Assembly (NCBI GenBank): GCA_015689735.1
Contig: WVSP01000001.1
Location: 174,001 to 238,000 of the forward strand
Direction of reading: 5' to 3'
From: Rhodobacterales bacterium LSUCC0031
GTDB taxonomy: Bacteria > Pseudomonadota > Alphaproteobacteria > Rhodobacterales > Rhodobacteraceae
Length of the DNA stretch: 64,000 nt
The stretch's first letter is position 1. Each line of letters begins with the position of its first letter. Below the pieces are notes generated by a model. It was not told the DNA's origin, ran no database searches, and was given only the letters and a program-made list of their open reading frames with translations. Shown here in pieces: positions 16,559 to 25,331 of this stretch. Both the position numbers and the translations under genes were made by a program.

Positions 16559-17620
16559 CTATTCGTAGCCTGTCATCTCGAGGTAGCCGCGCCCTTGATG
16601 GGTGCCGGTGATGGTGACCGGCCCTTCCCAGTACGGGATGGAGACATCCATCCAGCTTTGAGGGTTGAGGGCGGTTGCGGTAATATCGAGGCCGCGATCG
16701 GGCAGTTCGACGCGCCATGTCGTAGGGATCGCGCGCATCGCAACCTCGCTTTGTGCCAAGGCTGTCATGCGCAACGCGCCATCGGGGTAGGATTGGGTCG
16801 TGCCATCGGGCGCGATCCATGTGGCAGCGGTGAAATCAGCGGCGGCGCTGTCGCGCAGCGTGAAGCCCATCAACCGTGCGCCGTCGTCGAATTGCAGCGA
16901 CACCCAATCCCAGCCGTCTTGGGTTTCCGACAAGGGTTGCGACGACCATTCCCGGTCGAGCCATGCCGTGCCTGTCACGGGGATCTGGTGATCGGCAAGG
17001 CTGAGAGTGCCTGAGACCGTGTAGAAAGGTTGAGAGTAGTAGTAGCTGGCCTGACTTTGGGCGGACTTCACGGAATAACCCGCTTGGCCGTGATAGATCA
17101 GCGGGCCGTTGGCGGTCAGCGACAGATCATAGGAAAAGCCGTCGCCTATGGCCCTGATGCTGAGAGCATCTAACGCATCGGCGGTGGCGGGCGCTGTTGA
17201 GATCATGGACCAATCATCGATCCATGCGGTAAAGGGCGTGGTCGTCACCCCTGCCTGACCTATGCCGCCGCGCGCCAGACGCTCGGCACTCAGATGCGCC
17301 CCTGGTGTGGTCAGCCCGGCATGTGCCATCCAAAGCTGGCTGGCCTCCCATCCCGGTGCGTCAGCTGGAGTAAGGGCCGAGCGAAACAGTGTCCATTGCG
17401 CGCCATAGGCGGTGCCGTCGTCGCCGGTCAGGTTGGCGGTCAAATACCACCATTCGATGCGATATACGGGATGCGCCCCATGATCTGCGGGAAAGTCGAA
17501 GATCGCCGGGGATTGCGGGATGGCAAAGCCCTGCACCTCGGTCCCAAGCCCGGCAAAGCCTTGGGCGGTGGCATGACCTGTGAACAGGTACAAAACCGCA
17601 GCACAGAGACTAGCTTTCAT
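16559..17620 (-). CDS. AttH/CrtC-like exported lipocalin-fold protein
   Basis: This 353-residue exported protein (signal MKASLCAAVLYLFTGHATAQG) belongs to the family uniting AttH and carotenoid 1,2-hydratase CrtC, which has a double lipocalin-like fold. The diagnostic IEWWYLTANL segment lies near residue 57, with the internal W-LDREWSSQ motif and QDGWDWVSLQF further on. No carotenoid genes are nearby. The partners are an FtsX-like permease and an ATPase, the same gene set as the attEFGH-type ABC system of Agrobacterium, so a role with that exporter is more likely than carotenoid hydration. The ATG at 17620 overlaps the permease gene by 11 bases, indicating translational coupling. Biochemical function is unknown. 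Confidence 0.8.
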   Translation of the reverse strand: MKASLCAAVLYLFTGHATAQGFAGLGTEVQGFAIPQSPAIFDFPADHGAHPVYRIEWWYLTANLTGDDGTAYGAQWTLFRSALTPADAPGWEASQLWMAHAGLTTPGAHLSAERLARGGIGQAGVTTTPFTAWIDDWSMISTAPATADALDALSIRAIGDGFSYDLSLTANGPLIYHGQAGYSVKSAQSQASYYYSQPFYTVSGTLSLADHQIPVTGTAWLDREWSSQPLSETQDGWDWVSLQFDDGARLMGFTLRDSAAADFTAATWIAPDGTTQSYPDGALRMTALAQSEVAMRAIPTTWRVELPDRGLDITATALNPQSWMDVSIPYWEGPVTITGTHQGRGYLEMTGYE

Positions 17621-20015
17621 GGGCAAAGACCTTCAGCAAGCGGCCGGGCGAGATACGGGCGAGCCGCAGGGCAGGCAGCGCCGCGGCCATCGTGGCAGCG
17701 ATCAGGGAAAGCGCCAAAAGGCGCAGCCCATCATTGGGGAAGATCTGCATCGGAAGGCGCCACCCAAAGGCTTGGACATTGATCACCGCCAAGAGCAACC
17801 AGGCCAAGGCCAAACCGACGGGGACCGCAAGGAAAAAGGTCAATGCCGCCAAGACCACACTGCGGATCAATTCAAACCGCGCCAGCCGCGCGCGCGTGAT
17901 GCCCAAGGCCCAGACCGGCGCAAGTTGTGGCAGGCGCATATCGGCCAGCGTCAAGAGCCCCGTCAGGAGGGCAAATCCCGCAACGCCAAGGGTCAGCAGG
18001 TTCAAGGCGCCGGTGATCAGGAATGTCTGTTCGAAAATCTCGAGCGAGAAGCGCTTGATTTGGGTCTGGTTGATCACGGCATCGGCGGGCAGCCCGAACT
18101 CATCGCGCAGCGCGCTGGCCAAGGCGGCGGTTTGCGCAGGTGCGACGCGCAGTGCAAAACGGGTTGGCGTGATGGTTGGGAAGGCCGCAATAAAGCGGTC
18201 GAGGGTCACGATCGCCTGCGCCTCGGGGTTGCCGTAGTCGGAATAGACGCCAAGGATCGGCAATGTGGTGTCTTGGCTGATTGTCAGGCTGTCACCGGGT
18301 GCAAGCCGTGCGAAACGGGCAAGTTGTTCGTTGATCAATACGCCCTCGCCAAGGGCGAGCCTGTCCCACGCATCGGGCAGTGCCGCAATCAGTGGCCAAT
18401 GATCACGAAATGTGGGGTGGTCGGCTTGGCCATAGACGGCACCGGGCCGTCCGGCCAATGTGGTGTCGGCCCAGACTACGGGCAGGATCGCCTCGGTTCT
18501 GGGGTTGAGATAGGCCACCAGCCGCGCGGCCTCTGCCTCGTTGGGGGCGGTAACGTAAAGTTCGGCGACAAGGCGCTGATCGAGCCAACCCACAAAGGTG
18601 GTGCGGAAGCTGCCTACCATCGTTGAGACGCCGATATTTGCCGCGAGCGCCAACAAAAGTGCCATCAGCGCGAGAGACAGCCCAGGAAGCTGTTGGCGGG
18701 TATCGGCGAATAGCCATTCGCCCAAAGCGCTACGCGTACGGGACTGGATCAGCCCCAAAAGCTGGGCCAGCGTGATGGGCAGCAACAGGGCCGCCCCCAG
18801 GAAAAGGCAAGCAACGGCGACAAAGCCCAAGAACAGGTTGTCACCCCAAAGTACAAGCATGCCTGACAGACCCAAGAGCGCCAGCGCGATATATGCTTGG
18901 CGGCGCATGTGGTGCGTGGCGGCTTGTTGCCATGCCTGCGGCAGGGCAGGTGCAAGAATGGGCAATCGTGCGGTGCGTCGCATCGCCTGCGCGCCAGCCA
19001 ATCCCGCCCCCGCCAGCGTCATCGCCAAGGCGGCCAAGGCCCAGAGCGGATCAAATGACAGCGTGCCGGGGAGGTCGGCACCATAGAGGCCCCGCAAACT
19101 TCCCGCGACGCCGGGCATAAGGGCAGCGGCGATGCTATACCCCAAGATCAGGCCGATCAGCCCAGCAAACAGGCTCAGCACTGCCAGTTCGAGTGTGAAG
19201 GCCATCAATAGGCTGCGAAGCGGAAGGCCGAGGGCGCGCAGGCTGCGCATGGTTGCCCGCCGCTGCTCGAAGGCAAGCCCGATCGCCGCATGCACGATGA
19301 AAAGTCCCACGGCAAAGGCCAGCAGTCCAAAGGCGGTCAGGTTGAGGTGAAAACTCTCGGTCAATTGCGCGGGATCAGCGCGCTGTTCGGGGGCGACAGG
19401 CTGGAGGGTCGTCGCCGTCACAAGTGGCGGCAGATGTGCGGGCTGTTCGCGCCACACCAGCAAATAGGAGGGATCGGATTGACCCAGCAAGCGTGCGGCG
19501 GTGCCGATATCGGTCAACGCGGCACGAGGCGGGATGCCTGTAGCGATGCGGATCGGTGGCAGATCGGGGGGAAGGGCGGCGGCGGCAGTCTCGGCCGTCA
19601 TCAGCAATAGGCCTGGTGCCATGAAAAATGCACCAAGGTCGAGATTGGTGCCTTGTTGCGTTGGGGTATTTGCCTCGGGTGGTGCGGTCAGCGGGTCGAT
19701 GCCCAATAGCCTGAGCCGTGCATCACCTGACCGCAATTCGCCCGAGATGACCGGCGAGACAAGATAGCCTGCTCGGCGCAGCGCGATGTAGTCCGCAAGC
19801 GGCACAGGGTGACCATCGGCGCGCACGAGCCGGTCAAGGCGATCTTGCCCCAAGGTTGCGGCAGCCTCGGCATAGGCAGTGCGGGCTTGGGTATTGATGG
19901 CCTGAACGCCTGACCAAAGCGCGGTCGCCAAGGCAAGTCCAAGCACCAGCATCGTTAGTTGACCAGGATGGCGGCGCCAATGTGAAAAAAGGGTCAATAA
20001 GGCGGCATAGATCAT
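17610..20015 (-). CDS. FtsX-like ABC transporter permease (AttFG/MacB-type)
   Basis: The 801-residue permease has an N-terminal membrane helix (LTMLVLGLALATALWSG), a large extracytoplasmic domain and two FtsX-type clusters of membrane helices (around residues 235-430 and 680-790). It appears to be two FtsX half-permeases in one chain, as in the YbbP/AttF-AttG group. Such transporters usually use ATP hydrolysis to move lipoproteins, lipids or peptides outward mechanically, not for import. It starts three bases after the ATPase stop and overlaps the AttH-like gene downstream, so the three form one operon. Substrate is not evident. Confidence 0.85.
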   Translation of the reverse strand: MIYAALLTLFSHWRRHPGQLTMLVLGLALATALWSGVQAINTQARTAYAEAAATLGQDRLDRLVRADGHPVPLADYIALRRAGYLVSPVISGELRSGDARLRLLGIDPLTAPPEANTPTQQGTNLDLGAFFMAPGLLLMTAETAAAALPPDLPPIRIATGIPPRAALTDIGTAARLLGQSDPSYLLVWREQPAHLPPLVTATTLQPVAPEQRADPAQLTESFHLNLTAFGLLAFAVGLFIVHAAIGLAFEQRRATMRSLRALGLPLRSLLMAFTLELAVLSLFAGLIGLILGYSIAAALMPGVAGSLRGLYGADLPGTLSFDPLWALAALAMTLAGAGLAGAQAMRRTARLPILAPALPQAWQQAATHHMRRQAYIALALLGLSGMLVLWGDNLFLGFVAVACLFLGAALLLPITLAQLLGLIQSRTRSALGEWLFADTRQQLPGLSLALMALLLALAANIGVSTMVGSFRTTFVGWLDQRLVAELYVTAPNEAEAARLVAYLNPRTEAILPVVWADTTLAGRPGAVYGQADHPTFRDHWPLIAALPDAWDRLALGEGVLINEQLARFARLAPGDSLTISQDTTLPILGVYSDYGNPEAQAIVTLDRFIAAFPTITPTRFALRVAPAQTAALASALRDEFGLPADAVINQTQIKRFSLEIFEQTFLITGALNLLTLGVAGFALLTGLLTLADMRLPQLAPVWALGITRARLARFELIRSVVLAALTFFLAVPVGLALAWLLLAVINVQAFGWRLPMQIFPNDGLRLLALSLIAATMAAALPALRLARISPGRLLKVFAHES

Positions 20016-20018
20016 GAT

Positions 20019-20684
20019 CTAGACCGAACCCGTCTGCGTTAATTCTCCGCGCGATAGGTGCAAGCGGCGATCGAGCCTGGCAGCAAGCCGGGTGGAGTGA
20101 GTGACCATCATCAGAGCGGCGCCCGTTTCCGCGACCAATTCCAGCAACAGGTCAAGCACCAGGTCGCCGGTGGCCTCGTCAAGGTTGCCTGTGGGTTCGT
20201 CGGCCAAGATCAACTTGGGCGCATGCGCGAGCGCGCGGGCAATCGCGACGCGCTGTTGCTGGCCGCCTGAAAGCGCCTCTGGGTAGCGCGACAACAGATC
20301 GGAGAGGCCAAGGCGCTGGGCGAGCAACGCATCACGGGCAGGGTCATGGCAACGGGCAAGCCGGGCTTGAAACGCGATGTTTTGCGCCACGTTGAGCGAG
20401 GGGATCAGGTTGAATTGCTGAAACACCAGCCCAATGCGGTCTCGCAGCACTGCGGCGCGTGCGGTGTCATTCAGCCCGGTGATTTCGACCCCATCGAGCA
20501 GGATTGTGCCGCTATCGGGGGTGTCAAGCGCGCCTATGAGATGCAGCAGCGTGCTCTTGCCAGAGCCGCTTTCGCCGGTCAGGGCCAGCGATTGCCCGTG
20601 GTCAAGGCTGAGCGAAACACCCTTGAGTACGGCAACCGTGTCATAGGCTTTGGTCAGCCCATCGATCTGCAACAACATATTCAT
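20019..20684 (-). CDS. ABC transporter ATP-binding protein (LolD/MacB-like)
   Basis: The 221-residue ATPase carries all ABC motifs: Walker [10 protein letters not shown], the Q-loop segment [14 protein letters not shown], the signature [16 protein letters not shown] and Walker [14 protein letters not shown], followed by the H-loop [13 protein letters not shown] and [11 protein letters not shown] are typical of the LolD/FtsE/MacB subfamily that pairs with FtsX-like permeases. It is the first gene of the ATPase-permease-AttH operon and provides the energy for it. The ATG at 20684 is followed by a second ATG two codons later; either could be used. Confidence 0.92.
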   Translation of the reverse strand: MNMLLQIDGLTKAYDTVAVLKGVSLSLDHGQSLALTGESGSGKSTLLHLIGALDTPDSGTILLDGVEITGLNDTARAAVLRDRIGLVFQQFNLIPSLNVAQNIAFQARLARCHDPARDALLAQRLGLSDLLSRYPEALSGGQQQRVAIARALAHAPKLILADEPTGNLDEATGDLVLDLLLELVAETGAALMMVTHSTRLAARLDRRLHLSRGELTQTGSV

Positions 20685-20818
20685 ACATGCTTAACTAGCA
20701 GCCATGTGGCCCAGTGAAAGGGGTGAGCGAAAGCACATTGCCCTGCCGTTGGGCGCGGTCGCTGTTGCGTCTGTCATCGGCTTGGGGCTTGCTGTGCGGC
20801 ATGAGAGAGGGACACGCC

Positions 20819-21631
20819 ATGCCGATCACCGATTGGGACGATGCCTATGCCAATGCTGCCCATATTCCGGGTGCCGAGGCTTTCCTGAAGGACTGGCCCA
20901 TGCGCAGCGCCGCCTTGCGGGCCGAGACACCGCCCGAGCGGTTGCGCTACGGCACAGGTGGACGGCAGATCATTGATCTATATCGACCCAAAGGGGCCTC
21001 ACAGGGTCTAACCGTCATCGTACACGGGGGCTATTGGATGCGCTTCTCGCCCGATGAGTTCGGCTTTCTTGCGGCGGGGCCTCTCGCCCATGGGCAGAGC
21101 GTGGCGATGGTGAGTTACACTCTTGCCCCTGAAGCACGCATAGCCGCCATCACTGCCGAGGTCGCACAAGCCGTTGCACTTGCCGCCGGCGCCGTGGCGG
21201 GGCCGATCCGCCTGACCGGGCATTCGGCGGGTGGGCATCTTGTCACACGCATGGGCTGCGCGCGCGTTCTGCCTGCCGCCGTCGCCACGCGAATCGTTCA
21301 CATCATGTCGGTGTCGGGTGTGCATGATCTGCGGCCGCTTTTGCGCACGGCGATGAACGCGACGCTGCGCCTTGATCAAGATGAGGCCGTGGCGGAAAGC
21401 CCTGCCTTGCTGCGTCCCCTTGACGGGTTACGCTTGACTTGTGCGGTGGGGGGCGATGAGCGGCCGGAATTCATCCGGCAGAACGATCTGTTGGCGAATA
21501 TCTGGTGGGGATTGGGGGCCGAGACGCACGCGGTGCGCCTTGCGGGAAAGCATCATTTCGATGTTATCGACGCACTAGCCGCGCCTGACGGCGCGTTGAC
21601 CCGCGCTCTCCTGGATCAGAGCTTTTCGTAG
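20819..21631 (+). CDS. Alpha/beta hydrolase, arylformamidase (kynurenine formamidase)-like
   Basis: The 270-residue alpha/beta hydrolase has the HGGYW oxyanion motif (TVIVHGGYWMRF) and the nucleophile elbow GHSAGGHL, both characteristic of the esterase/arylformamidase branch, plus a C-terminal His in KHHFDVID. Kynurenine formamidases of this fold hydrolyse N-formylkynurenine in tryptophan degradation, but no other kynurenine-pathway gene is in the window, so the substrate remains open. The ATG at 20819 was chosen for the GAGAGGGA upstream; the frame is open further 5'. It converges on and overlaps by 16 bases a MarR-family regulator on the other strand. Confidence 0.75.
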   Translation: MPITDWDDAYANAAHIPGAEAFLKDWPMRSAALRAETPPERLRYGTGGRQIIDLYRPKGASQGLTVIVHGGYWMRFSPDEFGFLAAGPLAHGQSVAMVSYTLAPEARIAAITAEVAQAVALAAGAVAGPIRLTGHSAGGHLVTRMGCARVLPAAVATRIVHIMSVSGVHDLRPLLRTAMNATLRLDQDEAVAESPALLRPLDGLRLTCAVGGDERPEFIRQNDLLANIWWGLGAETHAVRLAGKHHFDVIDALAAPDGALTRALLDQSFS

Positions 21632-22050
21632 AGCCCGCCAATCGCGGTCTTGAGGTTCGCGCGGTCCTCTGGCCCCAAATCGTCAAGCAGGGCTGTCTCG
21701 ATCTCGCGTGCGACGAATTTGAGGCGTGCCACCTCGGCCGTACCTTTGTCGCTGAGTTTCACGACAAGTCGGCGGCGGTCGGCTGCGTCACGCACCACCG
21801 AGATCATGTCGAGATCTTCCAATCGCCGTTGGGCGCGGCTGACACGTGCGGCATCCATCGCCGTCAGGATGCACAGATCATGACTGGAACAGGGCTGGTG
21901 GCGCGGCAAGGCCATCATGATGCGCCACTCCGGCACCTGCATACCGGCGCTTTCCATGATCTGCTGAAAGGCGCGCCCTGCGATCACCGACATCTGGAAC
22001 GGGAGAAAGTCGGTCAGGTCGAAGGGAAGGGTTTGTGCTTGGTCTCTCAC
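21616..22050 (-). CDS. MarR-family transcriptional regulator
   Basis: The 144-residue protein fits a winged-helix MarR regulator. There is an N-terminal dimerisation helix (FQMSVIAGRAFQQIM), a helix-turn-helix region with ILTAMDAARVSRAQRRLEDLD, and the wing with the conserved D-R-R signature (RDAADRRRLVVKLSDKG). It overlaps the 3' end of the arylformamidase-like gene tail to tail. Its own upstream DNA is the 301-bp spacer before serC. Target genes and ligand are unknown. The HTH segment retains the usual D-x-x-x-V-S-R pattern, so DNA binding is likely intact. Confidence 0.85.
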   Translation of the reverse strand: MRDQAQTLPFDLTDFLPFQMSVIAGRAFQQIMESAGMQVPEWRIMMALPRHQPCSSHDLCILTAMDAARVSRAQRRLEDLDMISVVRDAADRRRLVVKLSDKGTAEVARLKFVAREIETALLDDLGPEDRANLKTAIGGLYEKL

Positions 22051-22269
22051 GCGCCATCCAATCCTGAGTTGTGTTTAATCAATGCTTTCACTTTTAAGTT
22101 TAGCGCGGCTTTGCCGTTTCGGGCAAGAGAATTGTCAGACTTGCTAGACACCATGACCCTCAAGGCCCAGGCCAGGGGTCAGACCAGATTGGCAAGCGGC
22201 GTTTCCGATCGGCAACTCCGATGAGCCGAAAAATGAAAAAGCGACGCTTGGCCGACAAAATCCGGCTTG
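22051..22269. other. Divergent spacer between the MarR gene and the serC leader
   Basis: No gene is seen here. The first part (22051-22130) is AT-richer and should hold the MarR gene promoter. The later part probably holds the serC promoter, since serC is preceded by a long conserved-looking leader. A short ATG frame near 22153 has no coding character and no ribosome-binding site. No perfect palindrome typical of a MarR operator was identified with confidence. Confidence 0.35.
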
Positions 22270-22351
22270 TGCGCCCCGCCTGCTAGCCGTAATTGCGGCG
22301 GTGGGACACCCCTCCCCAACGAGGGGCATATATCTGTGAGGGTATCACATC
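22270..22351 (+). ncRNA. Candidate cis-regulatory leader of serC
   Basis: The 80 bases before serC contain a C-rich strand (CCCCTCCCC, 22309-22317) that can form a stem with GAGGGG at 22321-22326. It can alternatively pair with GAGGG at 22338-22342, which is the serC ribosome-binding site. Only one pairing can form at a time, the layout of a translational switch. An RNA motif named serC has been described upstream of alphaproteobacterial serC genes, and the position fits, but I cannot verify the covariance match here. The boundaries are approximate. Confidence 0.5.
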
Positions 22352-23506
22352 ATGGCATCGACTGCTCCGGCCACGCGGCCGGCTAACCCGCGTTTCTCCT
22401 CCGGCCCCTGTGCCAAACCCCCGACATTTACACTCGATAAACTGGCGGATGCAGCGCTGGGCCGCTCGCACCGTGCCGCTGTAGGCAAGGCCAAGCTCAG
22501 GGCTGCAATCGAAGAAACGCGCGCGATCCTTGGCGTGCCTGCTGATTACCGAATCGGGATCGTACCTGCCTCCGATACTGGTGCCGTAGAAATGGCGATG
22601 TGGTCGCTCTTGGGCGCGCGACCCTGTACCATGGTTGCATGGGAAAGCTTTGGCGAAGGCTGGGTCTCGGACGCGGTCAAGCAACTGAAGCTGGAGGCCA
22701 AGGTGCTGAAAGCCGATTACGGCTATATCGTTGATTTCGCACAGATCGATTTCGACACCGACGTTGTGTTCACTTGGAACGGAACAACTTCGGGCGTGCG
22801 CCTTCCGAGTGGTGATGCGATCCCGGCGGGTCGTGGCGGTCTGACGATTTGTGACGCGACGAGTGCTGCCTTCGCGCAGGATTTGCCGTGGGATAAGCTC
22901 GATGTCACCACGTTCAGCTGGCAAAAGGTGATGGGTGGCGAAGCGGCGCATGGCATGCTGATCCTCAGCCCCCGCGCGGTGGAACGGTTGGAAAGCTATA
23001 CGCCGCCATGGCCCATGCCCAAGATTTTCCGCATGACCAAGGGCGGCAAGCTGATCGAAGGTATTTTCGTGGGTGAAACGATCAATACCCCCTCGATGCT
23101 GGCGGTCGAGGATTATCTTGTGGCGCTCGATTGGGGCAAGAGCATCGGTGGTTTGCCCGCCTTGATGGCGCGCGCAGATGCCAATGCGAAAGCGATCTTC
23201 GATTTCTGCGATGCGCGCGACTGGATCGACAATCTTGCCGTTGATCCGGCAACCCGGTCGAACACGAGCGTGTGCCTGAAATTCACCGATCCGCGGATCA
23301 CCGATGGCGCGGCTTTTGCCAAGGCCGTCGCCAAGCGGCTAGAGGCCGAGGGCGTGGCGCTTGATATCGGCGCCTATCGTGATGCGCCTCCGGGCCTGCG
23401 GATTTGGTGTGGTGCCACGGTCGAGACTGCCGATATCGAGGCGTTGCTGCCTTGGCTTGACTGGGCCTTTGCCGTCGAGATCGCCACGCTGGCCGAAGCC
23501 GCCTGA
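22352..23506 (+). CDS. serC: Phosphoserine transaminase
   Basis: SerC is a PLP enzyme converting 3-phosphohydroxypyruvate and glutamate to phosphoserine, the second step of serine synthesis; it also serves pyridoxal phosphate synthesis. The 384-residue protein is of the alphaproteobacterial type, opening with [13 protein letters not shown]. The PLP lysine is in [12 protein letters not shown], with the upstream [12 protein letters not shown] aspartate that contacts the pyridine ring and the phosphate-binding GRSHR near residue 38. The ATG at 22352 has GAGGG ten bases upstream, inside a candidate regulatory leader. It is followed by serA, with a palindromic repeat pair in the 105-base gap. Confidence 0.96.
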   Translation: MASTAPATRPANPRFSSGPCAKPPTFTLDKLADAALGRSHRAAVGKAKLRAAIEETRAILGVPADYRIGIVPASDTGAVEMAMWSLLGARPCTMVAWESFGEGWVSDAVKQLKLEAKVLKADYGYIVDFAQIDFDTDVVFTWNGTTSGVRLPSGDAIPAGRGGLTICDATSAAFAQDLPWDKLDVTTFSWQKVMGGEAAHGMLILSPRAVERLESYTPPWPMPKIFRMTKGGKLIEGIFVGETINTPSMLAVEDYLVALDWGKSIGGLPALMARADANAKAIFDFCDARDWIDNLAVDPATRSNTSVCLKFTDPRITDGAAFAKAVAKRLEAEGVALDIGAYRDAPPGLRIWCGATVETADIEALLPWLDWAFAVEIATLAEAA

Positions 23507-23512
23507 TGGTGT

Positions 23513-23577
23513 GCCGGGCTGAAGCCCGGCCTACCACCTATCCCAACATTTCGCCGTAGGCCGGGCTTCAGCCCGGC
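23513..23577. repeat. Inverted REP-like palindrome pair between serC and serA
   Basis: Two 22-bp arms, 23513-23534 and 23556-23577, are exact reverse complements separated by 21 bases. Each arm is also a palindrome in itself (GCCGGGCTGAAGCCCGGC). This is the structure of a BIME-type repetitive extragenic palindrome, a unit seen in many proteobacterial genomes as a short stem with a GTAG-side extension (CCTAC/GTAGG). In the serC-serA gap it could stabilise or attenuate the message so that serC and serA are expressed unequally. No tyrosine-transposase (RAYT) gene was seen nearby. Confidence 0.75.
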
Positions 23578-23611
23578 GGACGCTCCGTTTCCAAAACAAA
23601 GGACCACACAT

Positions 23612-25207
23612 ATGGCCCCCAAGGTTCTCATCTCCGACAGCCTGTCGGATGCCGCCGTTCAGATTTTCCGCGATCGCGGGATTGACGTCACTTTTGACGC
23701 CTCGATCGGCAAGGACAAAGACAAGCTTTTGTCCGTCATCGATCAGTATGACGGTCTGGCGATCCGATCCGCCACCAAGGTGACGGAAAAGATCATCGCG
23801 GCCGCCACCACCCTCAAGGTGATCGGGCGCGCCGGCATTGGCGTCGATAATGTCGATATTCCCGAGGCGTCGAAAAAGGGCATCATCGTGATGAACACGC
23901 CCTTCGGCAATTCGATCACCACTGCCGAGCATGCCATCGCGATGATGTTCGCCGTCGCGCGGCAAATCCCCGAGGCGAATGCCTCGACCCATGCCGGAAA
24001 GTGGGAAAAGTCGCGCTTCATGGGCGTGGAGTTGACCGGCAAGACGCTTGGCGTGATCGGAGCTGGTAATATTGGCGCGATCGTGTGCAACCGTGCGCTT
24101 GGCCTGAAGATGAAGGTGGTGGCTTATGACCCCTTCCTGTCCGAGGAACGCGCCACCCAGATCGGCGTAACCAAGGTGGAGTTGGACGAATTGCTCGCCC
24201 GCGCCGATTTCATCACGCTGCATGTGCCATACACGGAAAAAACCGCCAACATCCTGTCTGCCGAGAATCTCGCCAAAACCAAGAAGGGCGTGCGAATCAT
24301 CAACTGCGCGCGCGGTGGTCTGGTCGATGAGGTGGCGCTGGCCGAACTGATCAAATCCGGCCATGTGGCAGGCGCTGCCTTTGATGTTTTTGCCGAGGAA
24401 CCGGCGACGGAAAATCCGCTGTTCAACCTGCCCAATGTCGTCGTCACGCCGCATTTGGGTGCCGCCACCACTGAGGCGCAGGAAAACGTGGCGCTGCAAG
24501 TGGCCGAACAAATGGCCGATTACCTGCTGACGGGCGCGGTGTCGAACGCGCTCAACATGCCGTCAGTCACCGCCGAAGAGGCCCGGATCATGGGGCCATG
24601 GCTGAAACTGGCCGAGCATCTGGGTGCTTTCGTCGGGCAATTGACCGAAGAGGCGATCCAGTCGATCGAGGTGGTCTATAACGGTGTCGTCAAGGACATG
24701 AACCTCAAGGCGCTCAATTGTGCCGCAATCGCAGGTGTCATGAAGGCCACGAATCCCGATGTGAACATGGTCTCGGCCCCAATCATCGCCAAGGATCGCG
24801 GGATCGAGATCTCGACCACGACGCAGGACAAGACGGGCGTTTTCGACGGTTATATCCGGCTGGTGGTGGTGACCGACGAGCGCACGCGGTCGATCGCCGG
24901 GACGGTCTTTTCCGATGGCAAGCCGCGTTTCATCCAGATCAAGGGCATCAATATCGATGCCGAGATCGGGGCGCATATGCTGTACACCACCAACCGCGAT
25001 GTGCCGGGTGTGATCGGTGCCTTGGGCCGGACATTGGGCGAGCATGGGGTGAATATCGCCAATTTCACCCTTGGCCGGTCGGCCCGCGACGGCGACGCCA
25101 TCGCGCTGCTGTATCTCGACGAGGCACCCACGCCCGAAGCGCTCGGCGCGCTGCGCGCGACCGGTGTGTTCCAACAGGTGCGCCCATTGGTCTTTGACGC
25201 AAGCTAA
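23612..25207 (+). CDS. serA: D-3-phosphoglycerate dehydrogenase
   Basis: SerA catalyses the first step of serine synthesis, oxidising 3-phosphoglycerate with NAD. The 531-residue length marks the long (type 1) form. It has the substrate domain, the NAD domain with GVIGAGNIGAIVCNRA near residue 150, the catalytic Arg in INCARGGLVDE, Glu in FAEEPA and His in VVTPHLGAAT, then the intervening ASB domain and a C-terminal ACT domain (from about residue 455, HMLYTTNRDVPGVIGALG). The ACT domain usually mediates serine feedback. The ATG at 23612 has AAAGGA upstream. It follows serC and ends at a strong hairpin. Confidence 0.97.
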   Translation: MAPKVLISDSLSDAAVQIFRDRGIDVTFDASIGKDKDKLLSVIDQYDGLAIRSATKVTEKIIAAATTLKVIGRAGIGVDNVDIPEASKKGIIVMNTPFGNSITTAEHAIAMMFAVARQIPEANASTHAGKWEKSRFMGVELTGKTLGVIGAGNIGAIVCNRALGLKMKVVAYDPFLSEERATQIGVTKVELDELLARADFITLHVPYTEKTANILSAENLAKTKKGVRIINCARGGLVDEVALAELIKSGHVAGAAFDVFAEEPATENPLFNLPNVVVTPHLGAATTEAQENVALQVAEQMADYLLTGAVSNALNMPSVTAEEARIMGPWLKLAEHLGAFVGQLTEEAIQSIEVVYNGVVKDMNLKALNCAAIAGVMKATNPDVNMVSAPIIAKDRGIEISTTTQDKTGVFDGYIRLVVVTDERTRSIAGTVFSDGKPRFIQIKGINIDAEIGAHMLYTTNRDVPGVIGALGRTLGEHGVNIANFTLGRSARDGDAIALLYLDEAPTPEALGALRATGVFQQVRPLVFDAS

Positions 25208-25223
25208 AGCGATGCTGTGATCC

Positions 25224-25251
25224 CACCCGCCGCATTTCCTTGCGGCGGGTG
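25224..25251 (+). terminator. Hairpin terminator downstream of serA
   Basis: An 11-bp perfect GC-rich stem (CACCCGCCGCA / TGCGGCGGGTG) with a six-base loop TTTCCT lies 17 bases after the serA stop. There is no following T-run, so it may act as a strong stem-loop for mRNA stability or as a Rho-assisted end, not a classical intrinsic terminator. A second smaller stem, CGATCTG/CAGATCG (25282-25301), follows. Confidence 0.6.
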
Positions 25252-25331
25252 ACCACTCTGGGTCAAAGTTGTCAAAAGATGCGATCTGTTCGCGCAGATC
25301 GGCAATGACCCAAGTCAGGGAGTGAGAGCAG

